From: Agapanthus africanus
Taxonomy: Eukaryota > Streptophyta > Magnoliopsida > Asparagales > Amaryllidaceae
Direction of reading: 5' to 3'
Assembly: GCA_030015575.1 (NCBI GenBank)
Contig: JASDDO010000026.1
Span: 190,489,739-190,553,738, forward strand
DNA length: 64,000 nucleotides
Each line of letters begins with the position of its first letter. Position 1 is the first letter of the stretch. The notes under the pieces are model-generated. The model saw nothing but the letters and a program-made list of their open reading frames with translations. It was not told the DNA's origin and did not search any database. The translations under genes were made by a program, and so were the position numbers. This document shows, piece by piece, positions 20,873 through 32,683 of the stretch.

Positions 20873-23079
20873 TGTTAGTTATATGTATGCCCTAGAGGCC
20901 ATTACTGTACATACGTTGTATATTGTAGTGGATGCTTGGAAATATATAGGGAGGACTTTCTTGCTCGACATGATAGTATGTTATCTGGTTACTCTTTATC
21001 TTAACATGTACTCTGATTGTCTCTATATAACATGTTGATAAAGCCCTTAGGATGTGCACTTGACTACCAGTACTATGATGCAGATCATACTAGTGGGGAT
21101 AGTGTAGTCGCCAAGTACATCCTTCAAATGTTCCTAGTCGTGGGAGTACCGAGACAGGGCATCGATACTCCAGAGTAGACTAGCGCATGCGCTTCTTGAC
21201 CCATATGATGGGTAATGGATGATCCCATATCCATTGGTGTTTGACATCAGAGAAGGTATACGGCTGCTCAGTAGAGACTGGGTACACTGGACGGACTCGC
21301 CGAGAACTCCCAAATGGTATTATACCTCACATCAGATGACAGTTCTCTGATGACACTAGTACAGGTTAGCCTGTAAACCCGAGATCGTCATAGAGTCTTG
21401 TGTGATTCCCACTGTGCTTTGATTTCCATCATACCACGTCCAAGAGGGCGTGCAAAAATGTGGCTTTTGGGTACAATCCCGAATCACATGGAGGCAATGA
21501 GCGATAGGAGGGGTTTCGTCTCTCCCGGTATAGGGAATTGATGTTGCGCTGTGTTCGATTGGCTTTAACTGGAAATCCCTGGCCAGGGTTGCTGAGATTT
21601 ACTGGTAAGTGTTATCAGTAGTTTCTCGAACTGTTATAGACCTCATATCGACATGACTTATCAAGCTACCGGGGTCTGACATTTACCACCCCTAGGCGAG
21701 ATATGCGACATATCAAACGAAGAGACCAGACTGTACGAGGGTGTTACTGGTTGGATTGATGGGAGAAAGTACAGGCTTGCTTATTGATCTTCTGATCGCT
21801 CAATACCTGGGTGGCTGTTACGTTTAGTTGACCGCTTTGCAGCTTGTGGGTGTTTGATATGATCATCACCTACTGCCGGCGTATTGACGATTCTTTAGAG
21901 TCCTACACAGAGGTTTCCTGGCTCAGGCAAAATGGAGTAGGAGCACATATGTGATATGTGCGGGACCGAGAACAATACGTATAAGTGATACCGTATTAGA
22001 TTCTCGGATATGTGATATCTGCCGGGTATATGTGATATAGCCGGGTCATCGGATCAAGTGTTGATTCGATGAACTGATACAGATTATATTAGTCGGTTAT
22101 TTGTGAAATAGCCGGATTATCGGATCAAGTGTTTATTCGATAATTTAATGTATAATTATATATTTGATATATTAAATTACATTAACTTGTATAAGCTCAC
22201 TTAAAGATTCTTTTTCTCACTCGGGTAATACATTGATATATATGTGATATATGTTAATTGTATTATTTTATTTTGTTGCAATAAATATTGTATATGTGAT
22301 ATATAATATTGTAACATGTTATGGTTATAAATGCAACATGATTTGTGGAGTTTAAATATGGTTAGGGTTTGGATTAGGGTTAAACTTTCATGAAGCTTTC
22401 AAGAAGCGTCTTGAAGCTTTGACTTTGACCTTGATATTTTGTGATATTTTGCAAGATATTTCTTTAACCCAACCCAACTATTTAACCATAGTTAATTCTC
22501 TACATGGGTTAAGTCTTCATACTTAAAACATGGTTGCATTTCTAACCCCACTAGATTCATTATTCGTCACAAATGGTTTTGCTTCTTCTTCTTCTTCCGC
22601 TTTGATGAAAAGCATTCTAGCTTTTTCAAAAGTGATGAAAATGAGTGAGATAAAGAAAACAAATGAGAGCTAAATTCCTACTTCATCATCCTCATCTATT
22701 CTAGCTACTTAGATTAGGGTGTTTGCTTTGCTAATACTTGATTAGTGAAGCAAAAGGTTGGGCTTGAGTTTCTTCAAGTTAGATCATCTTTGTTATCGAT
22801 GATTGGAAGCAAGCTTGAATCTTTCTCTTCTTGGAGCCTCTCTATAGTCCGGGTACTCGATGATCGCTGCGAAGGGACCTCAACACGGAGCTTTAGAAGT
22901 GAAGGAACGGACTACAAAGGTTGTAATCCCTGACTCTTAGAAGTAAAGTTGTTTACTTGCTTTCTTTCGCCTAATCTCTAGTCTAAGATCTTGGTTACGG
23001 TTGTTCGGCACGTCTAAAATTTAAATCGGGCATGGTTGATGCCTTGTAGACCCTTATAACAGTGCCTAGTAATCCAACA
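20873..23079 (+). mobile_element. Copia B 5' LTR (2207 bp)
   Basis: It starts TGTTAGTTATATGTATGCC and ends CCTAGTAATCCAACA. It shares the general plan of the copia C LTR, including a block with ATTAGTCGGTTAT and TCGGATCAAGTG near 22043-22140, but is diverged enough to be a separate subfamily. The frame at 22745-22933 lies in the LTR and is not a gene. Confidence 0.9.
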
Positions 23080-23080
23080 G

Positions 23081-23093
23081 TGGTATCAGGGCC
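23081..23093 (+). other. Primer binding site, copia B
   Basis: TGGTATCAGGGCC, one base after the LTR. It differs from the usual TGGTATCAGAGCC at one position but is still an initiator tRNA-Met type site. Confidence 0.8.
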
Positions 23094-24687
23094 AAACTAG
23101 AGCTTTAGGCGAAGTGTAGACGAAATTTAAAGTCTGATGAACCCCGAAACATCGCATTAGACCCCCTCTCTGGAAATTTTTTAAAATGTTGATTTTTTCT
23201 GTATTAAAAATACTCAGAAAAATAAGCAGGGAATTCTAAGAATTACTGTAAAGTACGGAGCACTAAAGCCCTCATTGGACCGTGGAACCGCGGCCAATCC
23301 ATGCGTTTGGCGGCGGTTCCGCGGCAATGTTCAAGGTTCTAGGGCTAACACTTCTGGGGTATATTCTTGGTTAATTTAGTATGCTTCTGGGAATTTTTAA
23401 TTCTACTCAAGTGTTCAGTTTTCTGGAGATCTTTTGTATTCGTTGATACGATCGGAAAGTTTAACTTCGTTTAAGTTTTTCCGGGTAATTTAGAAAGTGT
23501 TAAAATGTTCGAACGGATATCAATAACTCACTTTTTCCCCTGCCGAAAAATTTCCAAGTGTTGGATTTTTTCCTTAATTAAAGAATATTCATAGTCGTGC
23601 AAGTAACGCGGTGGGCCCTCTAGAAGAACACAAACCTTAACTCGATTATGTGACCGTCTGAACTGCTTTTAAACTTTAGGGTTTGGGGCAGTACGACGTT
23701 GCCACATGTGAGGCGTTGGTTTAACCCTTCTACGGCTGGACCATTGGTGCTGTGGCATGTGATGGATACTTTTTGAACTCCGCTCAAGTGTTGAGCTATT
23801 TCGGAAATCTTGGGTTTTTGTTTATTCGATCGGAAAGTTTAAAATTGTGTATTTATCTGGAATATGATACAATATTTGAAATCCACAAGTAGTTATGAGA
23901 TAACTAATTTGAATGTTATAAATATAGCAGTTTAGTTTCATTTGATCGGTTGGCACGGGATTTTGATGTGATCAAAAGTCCATCGCAATCACGTGGCGTA
24001 CGTGGATACTCGCCGGGTAAACTTAATAGATAGCCACGCCCTATAGCCCCAACCAAGTGACTGTAGGAGAACCCCGTCGCCAAAAGAATCCGTTCGGCTG
24101 CTCGCGGCAGCAGTGTTCCGCCTTAGTGCACTTCGTCGACGGCATCGGGGGTGCGGCCGTCTACTAAAGTTTTCGACGAGCATTCGATCAGGATGTCGGG
24201 AATCTTATTGAATTGCCCGACTAGATATTGAAAAGTGTTTTCGAGATCGAGACTAAAATGCGGGGTTTATAATTGTTAGGCATGAGATGTCTAAGGAATT
24301 CATTTTGTTATGCATGCGATGTTTAAGGAGGTTGCGGATTCCAACTGTTGTAGTTTTACACTTTCTTTTCTGTGACCGTAAGTGTAATATGTGGTGTATC
24401 GCCGGTTTCGTTGCTATACATCAACGACAACTGGGATACGCATATTTACTTACGTTGATGACATGTGATGTTATGCGTTGCTGTGATATGTTATATTGGA
24501 TCGTCGTGTTTTGAATAGCCGGGGATTTTATGTGAGATGAGAGATTTTCTTTTTCATTCATGTAAAATTCTTTGTATGTAATATTCTTTTATTGGGGCAC
24601 TTCCGGGCTGAGGATGATATCACCATTGTATATTATTTACTTTTCCGCATTAGGTTAGACCCAAGGCGGGGAGCACAAGTAACCGGG

Positions 24688-24747
24688 TTCTAGGGTCCAG
24701 TGGGAGACCATCTCGAGGAGTAGAGACCAGGTTTCCTAACCCTAGAA
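24688..24747 (+). other. Bulged TTCTAG stem-loop, copia B leader
   Basis: Outer arms TTCTAGGG (24688-24695) and CCCTAGAA (24740-24747) pair perfectly. Inner arms GGGAGACC (24702-24709) and GGTTTCC (24730-24736) pair with one G-U. An apical TCTC / GAGA closes the structure. Compared with copy C, one outer base pair is G-C instead of A-T, a paired change. Confidence 0.6.
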
Positions 24748-25322
24748 TTGGCAGAGTTGCTTGCCGCTCTCGTAGGGGTCTAGGGATGTGGGTTTGGCTA
24801 TTCATCGCGACCGTAGAATCCGTTCTTTATACCGGCTCGTATTAAAACACGGACCTCTTAGTATATCCAATATTTCATATATGTTCTTCTGCTGCAATGT
24901 TCTGTGATGAGATCCTATTACTGCCTGAGACGAATGTTTATATTATATATATGAGATATATGTTATATTGCAGATTTCGTTTCAAATGTGATGCTTATGA
25001 AGCATAATAAAATGGTACTTCATTAATGAGATTAATGAAATAAAAGAAACCTAAAGATGTTGTAGAAACTTGCAGATGCTACAAACTCGGTTTGTCTTTT
25101 GATTGTTTTTATAGTTTTTGCTTTGCATAGTGATATTTGTGAAATATCCTGCGCCTAATTCGATGAAGAAAGAGCCGAGATCCCTTCACCGGGAGTGACC
25201 TCTTTAGCAAAACTAGAAAAGACCTCAAAAACATTCCATTCAAAATCACTCGATTCTACAACGATATCAAGTTCAATACGCAAAGGGTTTTCTTAAAAAC
25301 CTGTCGTAGCCCTCCGTCATTT

Positions 25323-25564
25323 CAGATAAGTACTACTTAGTATTCGTGCTACGTGTGTTGACCTTAGCCAAGGTGTAGTGTGCGGTAGCTAATTAGTGCT
25401 TATCTGTATAAGCATATGATGCGATTGAGTTAGGGTAGTCGTGAGACTTTGTTGACCTTAGCCAAGGGTCGTGCGGGTGTGTTTAATTCAATCGGGAAAT
25501 GACGGGTTGAACTTGGCTAGCGCTTATGATTTATTAACCTTAGCCAAGGTCATAAGTTGCCAGG
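25323..25564 (+). other. Triple stem-loop array, copia B leader
   Basis: Arms: CAGATAAGTACTA (25323-25335) with TAGTGCTTATCTG (25394-25406); GATTGAGTTA (25423-25432) with TAATTCAATC (25484-25493); CTTGGC and CTTATGA (25512-25529) with TCATAAG and GCCAGG (25550-25564). All pair almost fully if G-U is allowed. Each apex holds a CCTTAGCCAAGG motif, preceded by TTGA or TTAA, which can itself form a small CCTT/AAGG hairpin. Confidence 0.7.
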
Positions 25565-25998
25565 TGTAAAATATTATTGGGAATTTCAAGTGTTGAAATT
25601 TGCAATGAGATTGCATACCTTCTATGAGATAGTTGGATCCCGATACCCACTGCGAGTAAGAGTTACTCCTGGGAGAGTTTTACACATTACAATTAGCCGA
25701 TCAAGTAGGTGTCTAGAAAGGTGTCAACGGGGTTACGCCTCCGGGAAAACGAGGTTTATTTTAATTAGGTCCGTGCGAAAGCACGGGGAACCTCCCTCAA
25801 AATACCGGCACTGGCCTGGTTGACAGATTGGTGAACTTGTAGGGTGTAATTAATCCCGGCTAGTCTTTCGTTTTAGGGTTTGAAGGAAGATTTGACTAAA
25901 AAAGTAGAAGACATCCTGATTAGATATATTAATAACCAATCTAATCTTGCAAGAGCATACGCTGAGTGTTTTCTTCTCTCTCTCTCCTGGTTACGACT

Positions 25999-28860
25999 AT
26001 GCCACGCCTTAATCAAGATAATAATACGGATGTATTGACCAAACCCGCTTGTTATACTGCGCTAGGGAACGTTGGTCCCGCTCCAACTTATAATTGTTAT
26101 AAGACAGAGCAGGAAATAGGGGATTACCAGAATTCCCGTGCCGCCCAAACAAAGAAAGTACATACTGATGCATCTTCTTCTGGTGTGTTTATTACCGGGA
26201 ACTGTTTCTCAGTATCATTTACGTTCTGCGTATAAGATACCGGATCGGGATCTCACATATGTAATCTGTTACATGGGCTACAGATAGGTAGAGAACTGAG
26301 AACGGGTGATAAGTTTCAAGAGTTGGAAATGATGCAAGTGTTGCAGCCAAGTTTGTTGGCAATTATCATCCTGTATTACCAGACTACATTGATTCTGAAT
26401 GAATGTTATTAGATACCGAACCTGATATACAACATTATATCATTTTCTTTATTGGTAAAGAAGGATATAATTTTGTATTGTTGGATAATGTTTTGAACAT
26501 TTCCAATATCAAGAGTTGATTTGTTCAGGCACGTTATCTAAAAGCATAGAAGTTCTAAATCAAACCACAGTTCCTAACGTACAGAGCACACACAAGAGGA
26601 AGAGTTCAGAAATGAACGAATCCTTCTTGAGGCATTGTAGACTAGGTCATATCGATGGGACCCGACTAGCTAAAGTAACATAAAGATGCATATTTAAATT
26701 AGTTTGGATTTACATCTTGTAAAACTTGCCAGTCATGTCACAAAGATAAGATGACCACAACTCCGTTTATTGGAAACAGAGAAAGAGTTAGTGAACTCTA
26801 GGGATTGATACATGCTGATATATGAAAGTCCCCTGTCTACAAATGCCAGGACCGGTTCTTTGTACTTCATTACATTCACTGATGATCTCTCAAGATCCGG
26901 ACATATGTTCCTGTTGAAACACAAGTCTGGAACTTTTGAGAAATTCAATGAATATAAGTTAGATGTAGAGAGCCAAAAACGGGTAAAAGTATTATGTCCT
27001 TTGATGAGATCAAGGAGGAGAATACTTGAGCACGGAATTCCTGGAATATTCTAAAGGAGAATAAGATTTTCTCTCAGCATTACTCCTCCGTATACACCAC
27101 AGCACGTCGGTGTATCGGGGCGGAGCAATCACACCCTATTTGATATGGTGCGCTCTATGATGAGTACTAATGAGTTTCTTATTTTCTTTTGGGAGTTGTG
27201 CACTTGTGTAGCTGCATACCTATTGATAGAGTTTCAATCAAATCAGTTGCCTACCACTTCATATGTGATATGGAATGGGAAGAGCTCATATCTTAAGTAA
27301 GTTAAGATTTGGGGTTGTCCGGCCTATGTCTAAAAGCATAATCCAGACAAGCTCTACGCAAGGTCAGTTCTGCGGAAGTTTATTGGATATCCCAAGCATT
27401 CGCAAAGGAATATCTTCTACCAAACCAAGGAACAAAAGATGTTTTGTTTCTCAGCATGCCACCTTTGTGTAAGGGAATTTCTTATGAAGAAATTAGTGGT
27501 CATGAGGTAGAACAGGAAGGAGTTCCAGCTAAACAAACTGCGGCTGATGATTTGGTAGAACCGGAGGATTCAATAGTTTCCAACGAACCTCAACCTCTCC
27601 GCCGATCTGTTAAGGTTCCTCATCCACCTGAGAGATACTTTGGTTTCTCTATTACAGTGGGAGCGAGGATTGCATCATGAGATGATGACCCAACTAGTTT
27701 CGAGAAGGCCATCAGGAGTGGGGACTCTATGAGAATAGCTGGATGCTTAGCGATCTGAGATGGAATCCTTATACACCAACAAAGTATGGACTTTGGTTGG
27801 TTTATCTGAAGGGTTAAATCCCCATCAGGAGCAAGTATATCTTGATAAGATTACTTGGTGTACATGGAAAAGTTGAGACTTTCAATGCTATGCTTAAGTC
27901 CATCCAGATCCTACTTGCCACGGCTACATACCATAACTACGATATCTGGCGGTTGGGTATCATGACTGCTTTTCTAAATTATGATTTGGAAGAGAGCCTC
28001 TATAAGTACACAGCCAGAGGGCTTTGTAGACAGTGGGAGCAGCGGAAACGTGAGCATGATGTTTTATGGGATAAATCAGGCATCGCAGAGTTGGAACGTC
28101 TGTTTTGATGTAGTAGTCAAAGAGTTTGACTTCATCAAAATGGTAGATGAACCTTTTATATACAAAAAGGGTAGTAGAGAGTATGGTGGTGATCCTCGTA
28201 GAGTACGTGGATGACATACTCTTGATAGGGAATGAGTTTCCTATGCTACGCTCGGTCAATCTCCTCTTATCACAAAGATTCTCCAAATAGGATCAAGGTG
28301 ATACCTCCTAAATCCTAGATTATGGATCTATGAGATAGATCTAATTGGATGTTAGGATTTTCACTAGTTGTAGTGAGATGGTATCAATCGATCTTGGGGA
28401 GAATCACTGGAAAGGTTCCAGGGTGATAAGGACGACTGAATGTCAGTCGCAGACATTGTCTTTACCCTCAGTGGAGGGACGGCATGTTGGAGGAGTTCCA
28501 AGCTAGATACCGTGACTAACTAGACGATTAAAGGCAAGATACATCGTTACCAAGGATGCTACCAAAGAGGCTGCCTGGATATATATATAAGTTCATGAGA
28601 TGAACTTCGTTCCTGCCATTGTGTGATAATGGAGTTGCGGCTTATTCCTAGGAACCCCCATCCCATCAAAGATCCAGACATATTCTAAGGCAGTATGACC
28701 TGATCATGGAGATGGTTGATCTCCAGGGAGATCGAGGTTAGGAGAGTAGACACAGAGGACAACAGCGCGGATCCATTCACAAAGGCATATTCCCCAGAAG
28801 AGACTTTTATGGGATAGTTGAGTATGAGATACTTCAACTACAGCTTATTGTTGGGTACGA
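25999..28860 (+). pseudogene. Copia B pol relic
   Basis: The start MPRLNQDNN matches copy A. A protease with DTGS survives just after a stop at 26233. Integrase pieces are recognisable (FITFTDDLSRSG near 26870; WGCPAY near 27312). RT pieces follow, including a readable YVDDILLIG near 28200, the catalytic motif lost in copy C. There are many stops and frame changes. Compared with copy C, about 300 bases between the YVDD region and the RNase H part (around 28290-28410) are missing. The end approaches the polypurine tract at 28886. Confidence 0.85.
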
Positions 28861-28885
28861 GATACTGCAACAGATGGCCCTAGTG

Positions 28886-28897
28886 CAAGTGGGAGAT
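28886..28897 (+). other. Polypurine tract, copia B
   Basis: CAAGTGGGAGAT ends directly at the 3' LTR. The same tract precedes the 3' LTR of C (53860-53871) and, on the minus strand, that of D (34779-34793). Confidence 0.85.
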
Positions 28898-31102
28898 TGT
28901 TAGTTATATGTATGTCGTAGTGGCCATTACTGTACATACGTTGTATATTGTAGTGGATGCTTGGACATATATAGGGAGGAATTTCTTGCTCGACATGATA
29001 GTATGCTATCTTATTACTCTTTATCTTAACATGTACTTTGATTGTCTCTATGTAACATGTTGATAAAGCCCTTAGGATGAGTACTTGACTACCAGGACTA
29101 TGATGCAGATCATACTAGTGGGGACAGTGTAGTCGCCAAGTACATCCTTCAAATGTTCCTAGTCGTGGGAGTACCGAGACAGGGCATCGATATTCCAGAA
29201 TAGACTAGCGTATGCGCTTCTTGACCCATATGATGGGCAATAGATGATCACATATCTATTGGTGTTTGACATCAGAGAAGGTATACGGGTGCTAAGTGGA
29301 GACTGGGTACACTGGACGGACTCACCGAGAACTCCCAGATGGTATTATACCTCATGTCAGATAGCAGTTCTCTGGTGACATTAGTACAGGTTAGTCTGTA
29401 GACCCGAGATCGTCATAGAGTCTTATGTGATTCCCACTGTGCTTTGATTTCCATCATACCGTGTCCAAGAGGATGTGCAAAAAGGTGGCTTTTGGGTACA
29501 GTCCCGAATCACATAGAGGCAATGAGCGATAGGAGGGGTTTCGTCTCTCCCGGTATAGGGAGTTGATGTTGCGCTGTGTTCGATTAGCTATAACTGGAAA
29601 TCCCTGGCCAGGGTTGTTGAGATTTAATGGTAAGTGTTATCAGTAGTTTTTTGAACTGTTATAGACCCCATATCGACACAACTTATCAAGTTACTGGGGT
29701 CTGACGTTTACCATCCCTAGGCGAGATATGCGACATATCAGACGAAGAGACCGGACTGTACGGGAGTGTTACTGGTTGGATTGACGGGAGAAAGTACATG
29801 CTTGCTTGTTGATCTTCTGATCGCTCAATACCCGGGTGGCTGTTACGTTTAGCTGACCGCTTGCAGCTTGTGGGTGTTTGATATGATCATCACCTACTGC
29901 CGACGTATTGACGATTCTTTAGAGTCCTTCACAGAGGTTTCCTGGCTCAGGTAAAATGGAGTAGGAGCATATATATGATATGTGTAGGACCGAGAACAAT
30001 ACGTGTATGTGTTACCGTATTAGATTCTCGCGATATGTGATATCGGCCGGGTATATGTGATATAGCCGGGTCATCGGATCAAGTGTTGATTCGATTAACT
30101 GATACAGCTTATATTAGTCGGTTATTTGTGAAATAGCCGGAGTTTCGGATCAAGTGTTGATTCGATAATTTAATGTATAATTATATATTTGATATATCAA
30201 ATTATATTAACTAGTATAAGCTCACTTAAATATTCTTTTTCTCACTCGGGTAATACATTGAATATATGTGATATATGTTAATTGTATTATTTTATTTTGC
30301 TACAATAAATATTGTATATGTGATATATAATATTGTAACATGTTATGGTTATAAATGCAACATGATTTGTGGAGTTTAAATATGGTTAGGGTTTGTATTA
30401 GGGTTAAACTTTTATGAAGCTTTCAAGAAGCTTCTTGAAGCTTTGACTTTGACCTTGATATTTTGTGATATTTTGCAAGATATTTCTTTAACCCAACCCA
30501 ACCCTTTAACCATTGTTAATTCTCTACATGGGTTAAGACTTCATACTTAACCCATGGTTGCATTTCTATCCACACTAGATTCATTATTCATCATAAATGG
30601 TTTTGCTTTTTCTTCTTCTTCCGCTTTGATGAAAATCTTTCTAGCTTTTTCAAAAGTGATGAAAATGAGTGAGATAAAGAAAACAAATGAGAGCTAAATT
30701 CCTACTTCATCATCCTCATCTATTCTAGCCACTTAGATTAGAGTGTTTGCTTTGCTAATACTTGATTAGTGAAGTAAAAGCTTGGGCTTGAGTTTCTTCA
30801 TGGTAGATCATCTTTGTTATCGATAATCGGAAGCAAGCTTGCAACTTTGTCTTCATGGAGCCTCTCTAGAGTCTGGGTACTCGTTGATCGCAGCGAAAGG
30901 ACCTCAACACGGAGCTTTAGAAGTGATGGAATAGACTACAAAGGTTGTAATCCCTAGCTCATAGAAGTAAAGTTGTTTACTTGCTTTGTTTCGCCTAATC
31001 TCTAGTCTAAGATCTTGGTTAGGTTGTTCGGCACGTCTAAAATTTAAATCGGGCATGGTTGATGCCTTGTAGACCCTTGTGACAGTTCCTAGTAACCCTA
31101 CA
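28898..31102 (+). mobile_element. Copia B 3' LTR (2205 bp)
   Basis: It starts TGTTAGTTATATGTATGTC and ends AGTAACCCTACA, followed by the target duplicate TGTAC. It is aligned along its length with 20873-23079, with scattered substitutions and small indels. Confidence 0.92.
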
Positions 31103-31107
31103 TGTAC

Positions 31108-31299
31108 ATGACACAGGCAAAGGGCTTCGTAGACAGTTGGAGCATCAGAAAGGTATGCAAGCTACTTAAATCCATCTACGGATTAAAGCAGGCGTCGCGT
31201 AGTTGGAACATCTGTTTTGATGAAGCTATCAAAGAGTTTGACTTCATCAAAAATGTAGATGAACCTTATATATATAAGAAGGCTGTAGAGAGTAAGGTG
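31108..31299 (+). pseudogene. Copia A pol, part 3: RT middle
   Basis: Continues from 20872 after the copia B duplicate. It encodes [27 protein letters not shown], the CFDEAIKEFDF stretch and VDEPYIYKK, conserved blocks of Ty1/copia RT that lie just before the YVDD catalytic motif. The frame is open throughout this piece. Copia C is inserted at 31300, so YVDD and RNase H of copy A are not in the window and should lie beyond the right end. Confidence 0.9.
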
Positions 31300-32683
31300 T
31301 GTTAGTAATATGTATGCCCTAGAGGACATTATTGCTGATATAGTGGATGCTTGGATATATATATAAAAGACTTTCTTGCTCAACATGATAGTATGCTATC
31401 AGGTTACCTTTATCTTAACATGTAGACTAGTATTTATACTGTATGTCTCTTACATGTTGATAAAGCCCTTTGGATATGTACTTGACTACCAGGACTATGA
31501 TGAGATCATACTAGTGGGGCAATGGTGGTCCACAAGTACATCCTTTAATCAGTTCCTATTCGTAGGAATATCGAGACCAGGGCATCAATATTCCAGTGTA
31601 GACTAGTGTGCACTTTTCTTTTCCCTTAGAGGGCAATGGTTGACCCCACAACTATGGGTGTGTGACATCAAAGATTGTACACAGGTTCTCATTGGAGAAT
31701 AGGTACACCGAACAGGACTCGCCGAGAACTTCTATGTGGTATTATATTTATCGTCAGATAGCAGTTCTCTGGTGACACTGGTATAGGTTAGTCTGTAGAC
31801 TCGAGATTGTCATAGAGTCTTTTGTGGCTCCTCCTGTTCTTTGATTTCCTCCTTACCACAGCTCAAAGGAGTCGTGCAAACAAGTAGATTTTGGGTACAG
31901 TCCCGAGTCATAAGGTGGCAATGAGTGATAGGAGGGGTTTCGTCTCTCCCGGTATTGGGGTTTGATGTTGCGCTATGCTCGATTAGCTATAACTGGAAGT
32001 CCCTGGCCAGGGCTGCGGCCAAGATTACTGATAAGTGCTATCAGTAATTTCTCGAACCGTTATAGGCCAGACATTGGCATGAATTATCACGTTACTGGGG
32101 ACTGACGTTTACCATCCCTAGACATGATATGCGACATATCAGACGAAGAGACCGGACTGTACGGTAGTGTTACTAATAGGTTTCATGGAGAGTATGGACA
32201 AGCTTGCTTGTTGATCTTCATATCGCTCAATACTCGGGTAGCCGTTACATCCAGCTAGTACCGCTGACGGCTTGTAGGTGACTGATGTGATCATCACCTA
32301 CTGTTGGCGTATTGCCAAGTCTTTAGAGTCCCACATAGAAGTTTCCAGGTTCAAGCGAAACGAAGTAGGACACATATGTGATATGTGTGTGAGCCCTATT
32401 AAATACGTGTATGTGATACCGTATTGTAATCTGGCAGTTATCTGTTATCGGTTCGGTTATATGTGATATAACCAGATTGTTGAATCAAGTATTGATTAGA
32501 TAATGTGATATACAGATAAATGATATTAGTCGGTCATATGTGATATAAGCGGATTATTAAATCAAATGTTGATTTAATAATGTGATATAGATTATAAGTG
32601 ATATAATTATATCTTAACTAATATCATTAGCTTACTAATTATTCTTCATTATATATATATATATATTAATATATATATATATA
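31300..32683 (+). mobile_element. Copia C 5' LTR, left part
   Basis: It starts TGTTAGTAATATGTATGCC inside the RT of copia A; the five bases before it are AGGTG. It matches C's own 3' LTR start (53872) and the LTR remnant of copia A (4100-5068). It is broken in an AT repeat at 32683 by copia D and resumes at 43997, giving a total length near 2.1 kb. The frames at 31376 and 32278 are incidental. Confidence 0.88.

Larger units (their letters stand above)
23094..25998 (+). other. Copia B leader with two foreign-looking segments
   Basis: Non-coding leader in the place of gag. The first 750 bases lack the GC-rich island of copies A, C, D and E. Instead they carry a block (about 23612-23840) homologous to the interior of the LARDs, with shared motifs CCCTCTAGAAGAA, TCTACGGCTGGACCA and GCTGTGGCATGT. 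A GC-rich segment of about 180 bp (23997-24190) interrupts sequence that is continuous in copy A. After that the usual landmarks follow: bulged TTCTAG stem (24688-24747), GCTCTCGTAGGGG block, one ~150-bp hairpin module (near 25120-25215), and the triple stem-loops (25323-25564). Confidence 0.7.
20873..31102 (+). mobile_element. Copia B: full-length, degenerate, 10.2 kb
   Basis: It comprises 5' LTR 20873-23079, interior 23080-28897 and 3' LTR 28898-31102, flanked by TGTAC. The LTRs (2207 and 2205 bp) differ at many positions, for instance within the first 30 bases, so this insertion is clearly older than LARD-1. The pol is full of stops and lacks a segment of RT/RNase H. It is inserted in the RT of copia A, in the same orientation. 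Confidence 0.93.

Noticed and set aside
22000-22160. Hammerhead ribozyme (retrozyme) in the copia or LARD LTRs
   Set aside because: I looked for the CTGATGA...GAAA core in LTRs and leaders and found no arrangement with the three helices.
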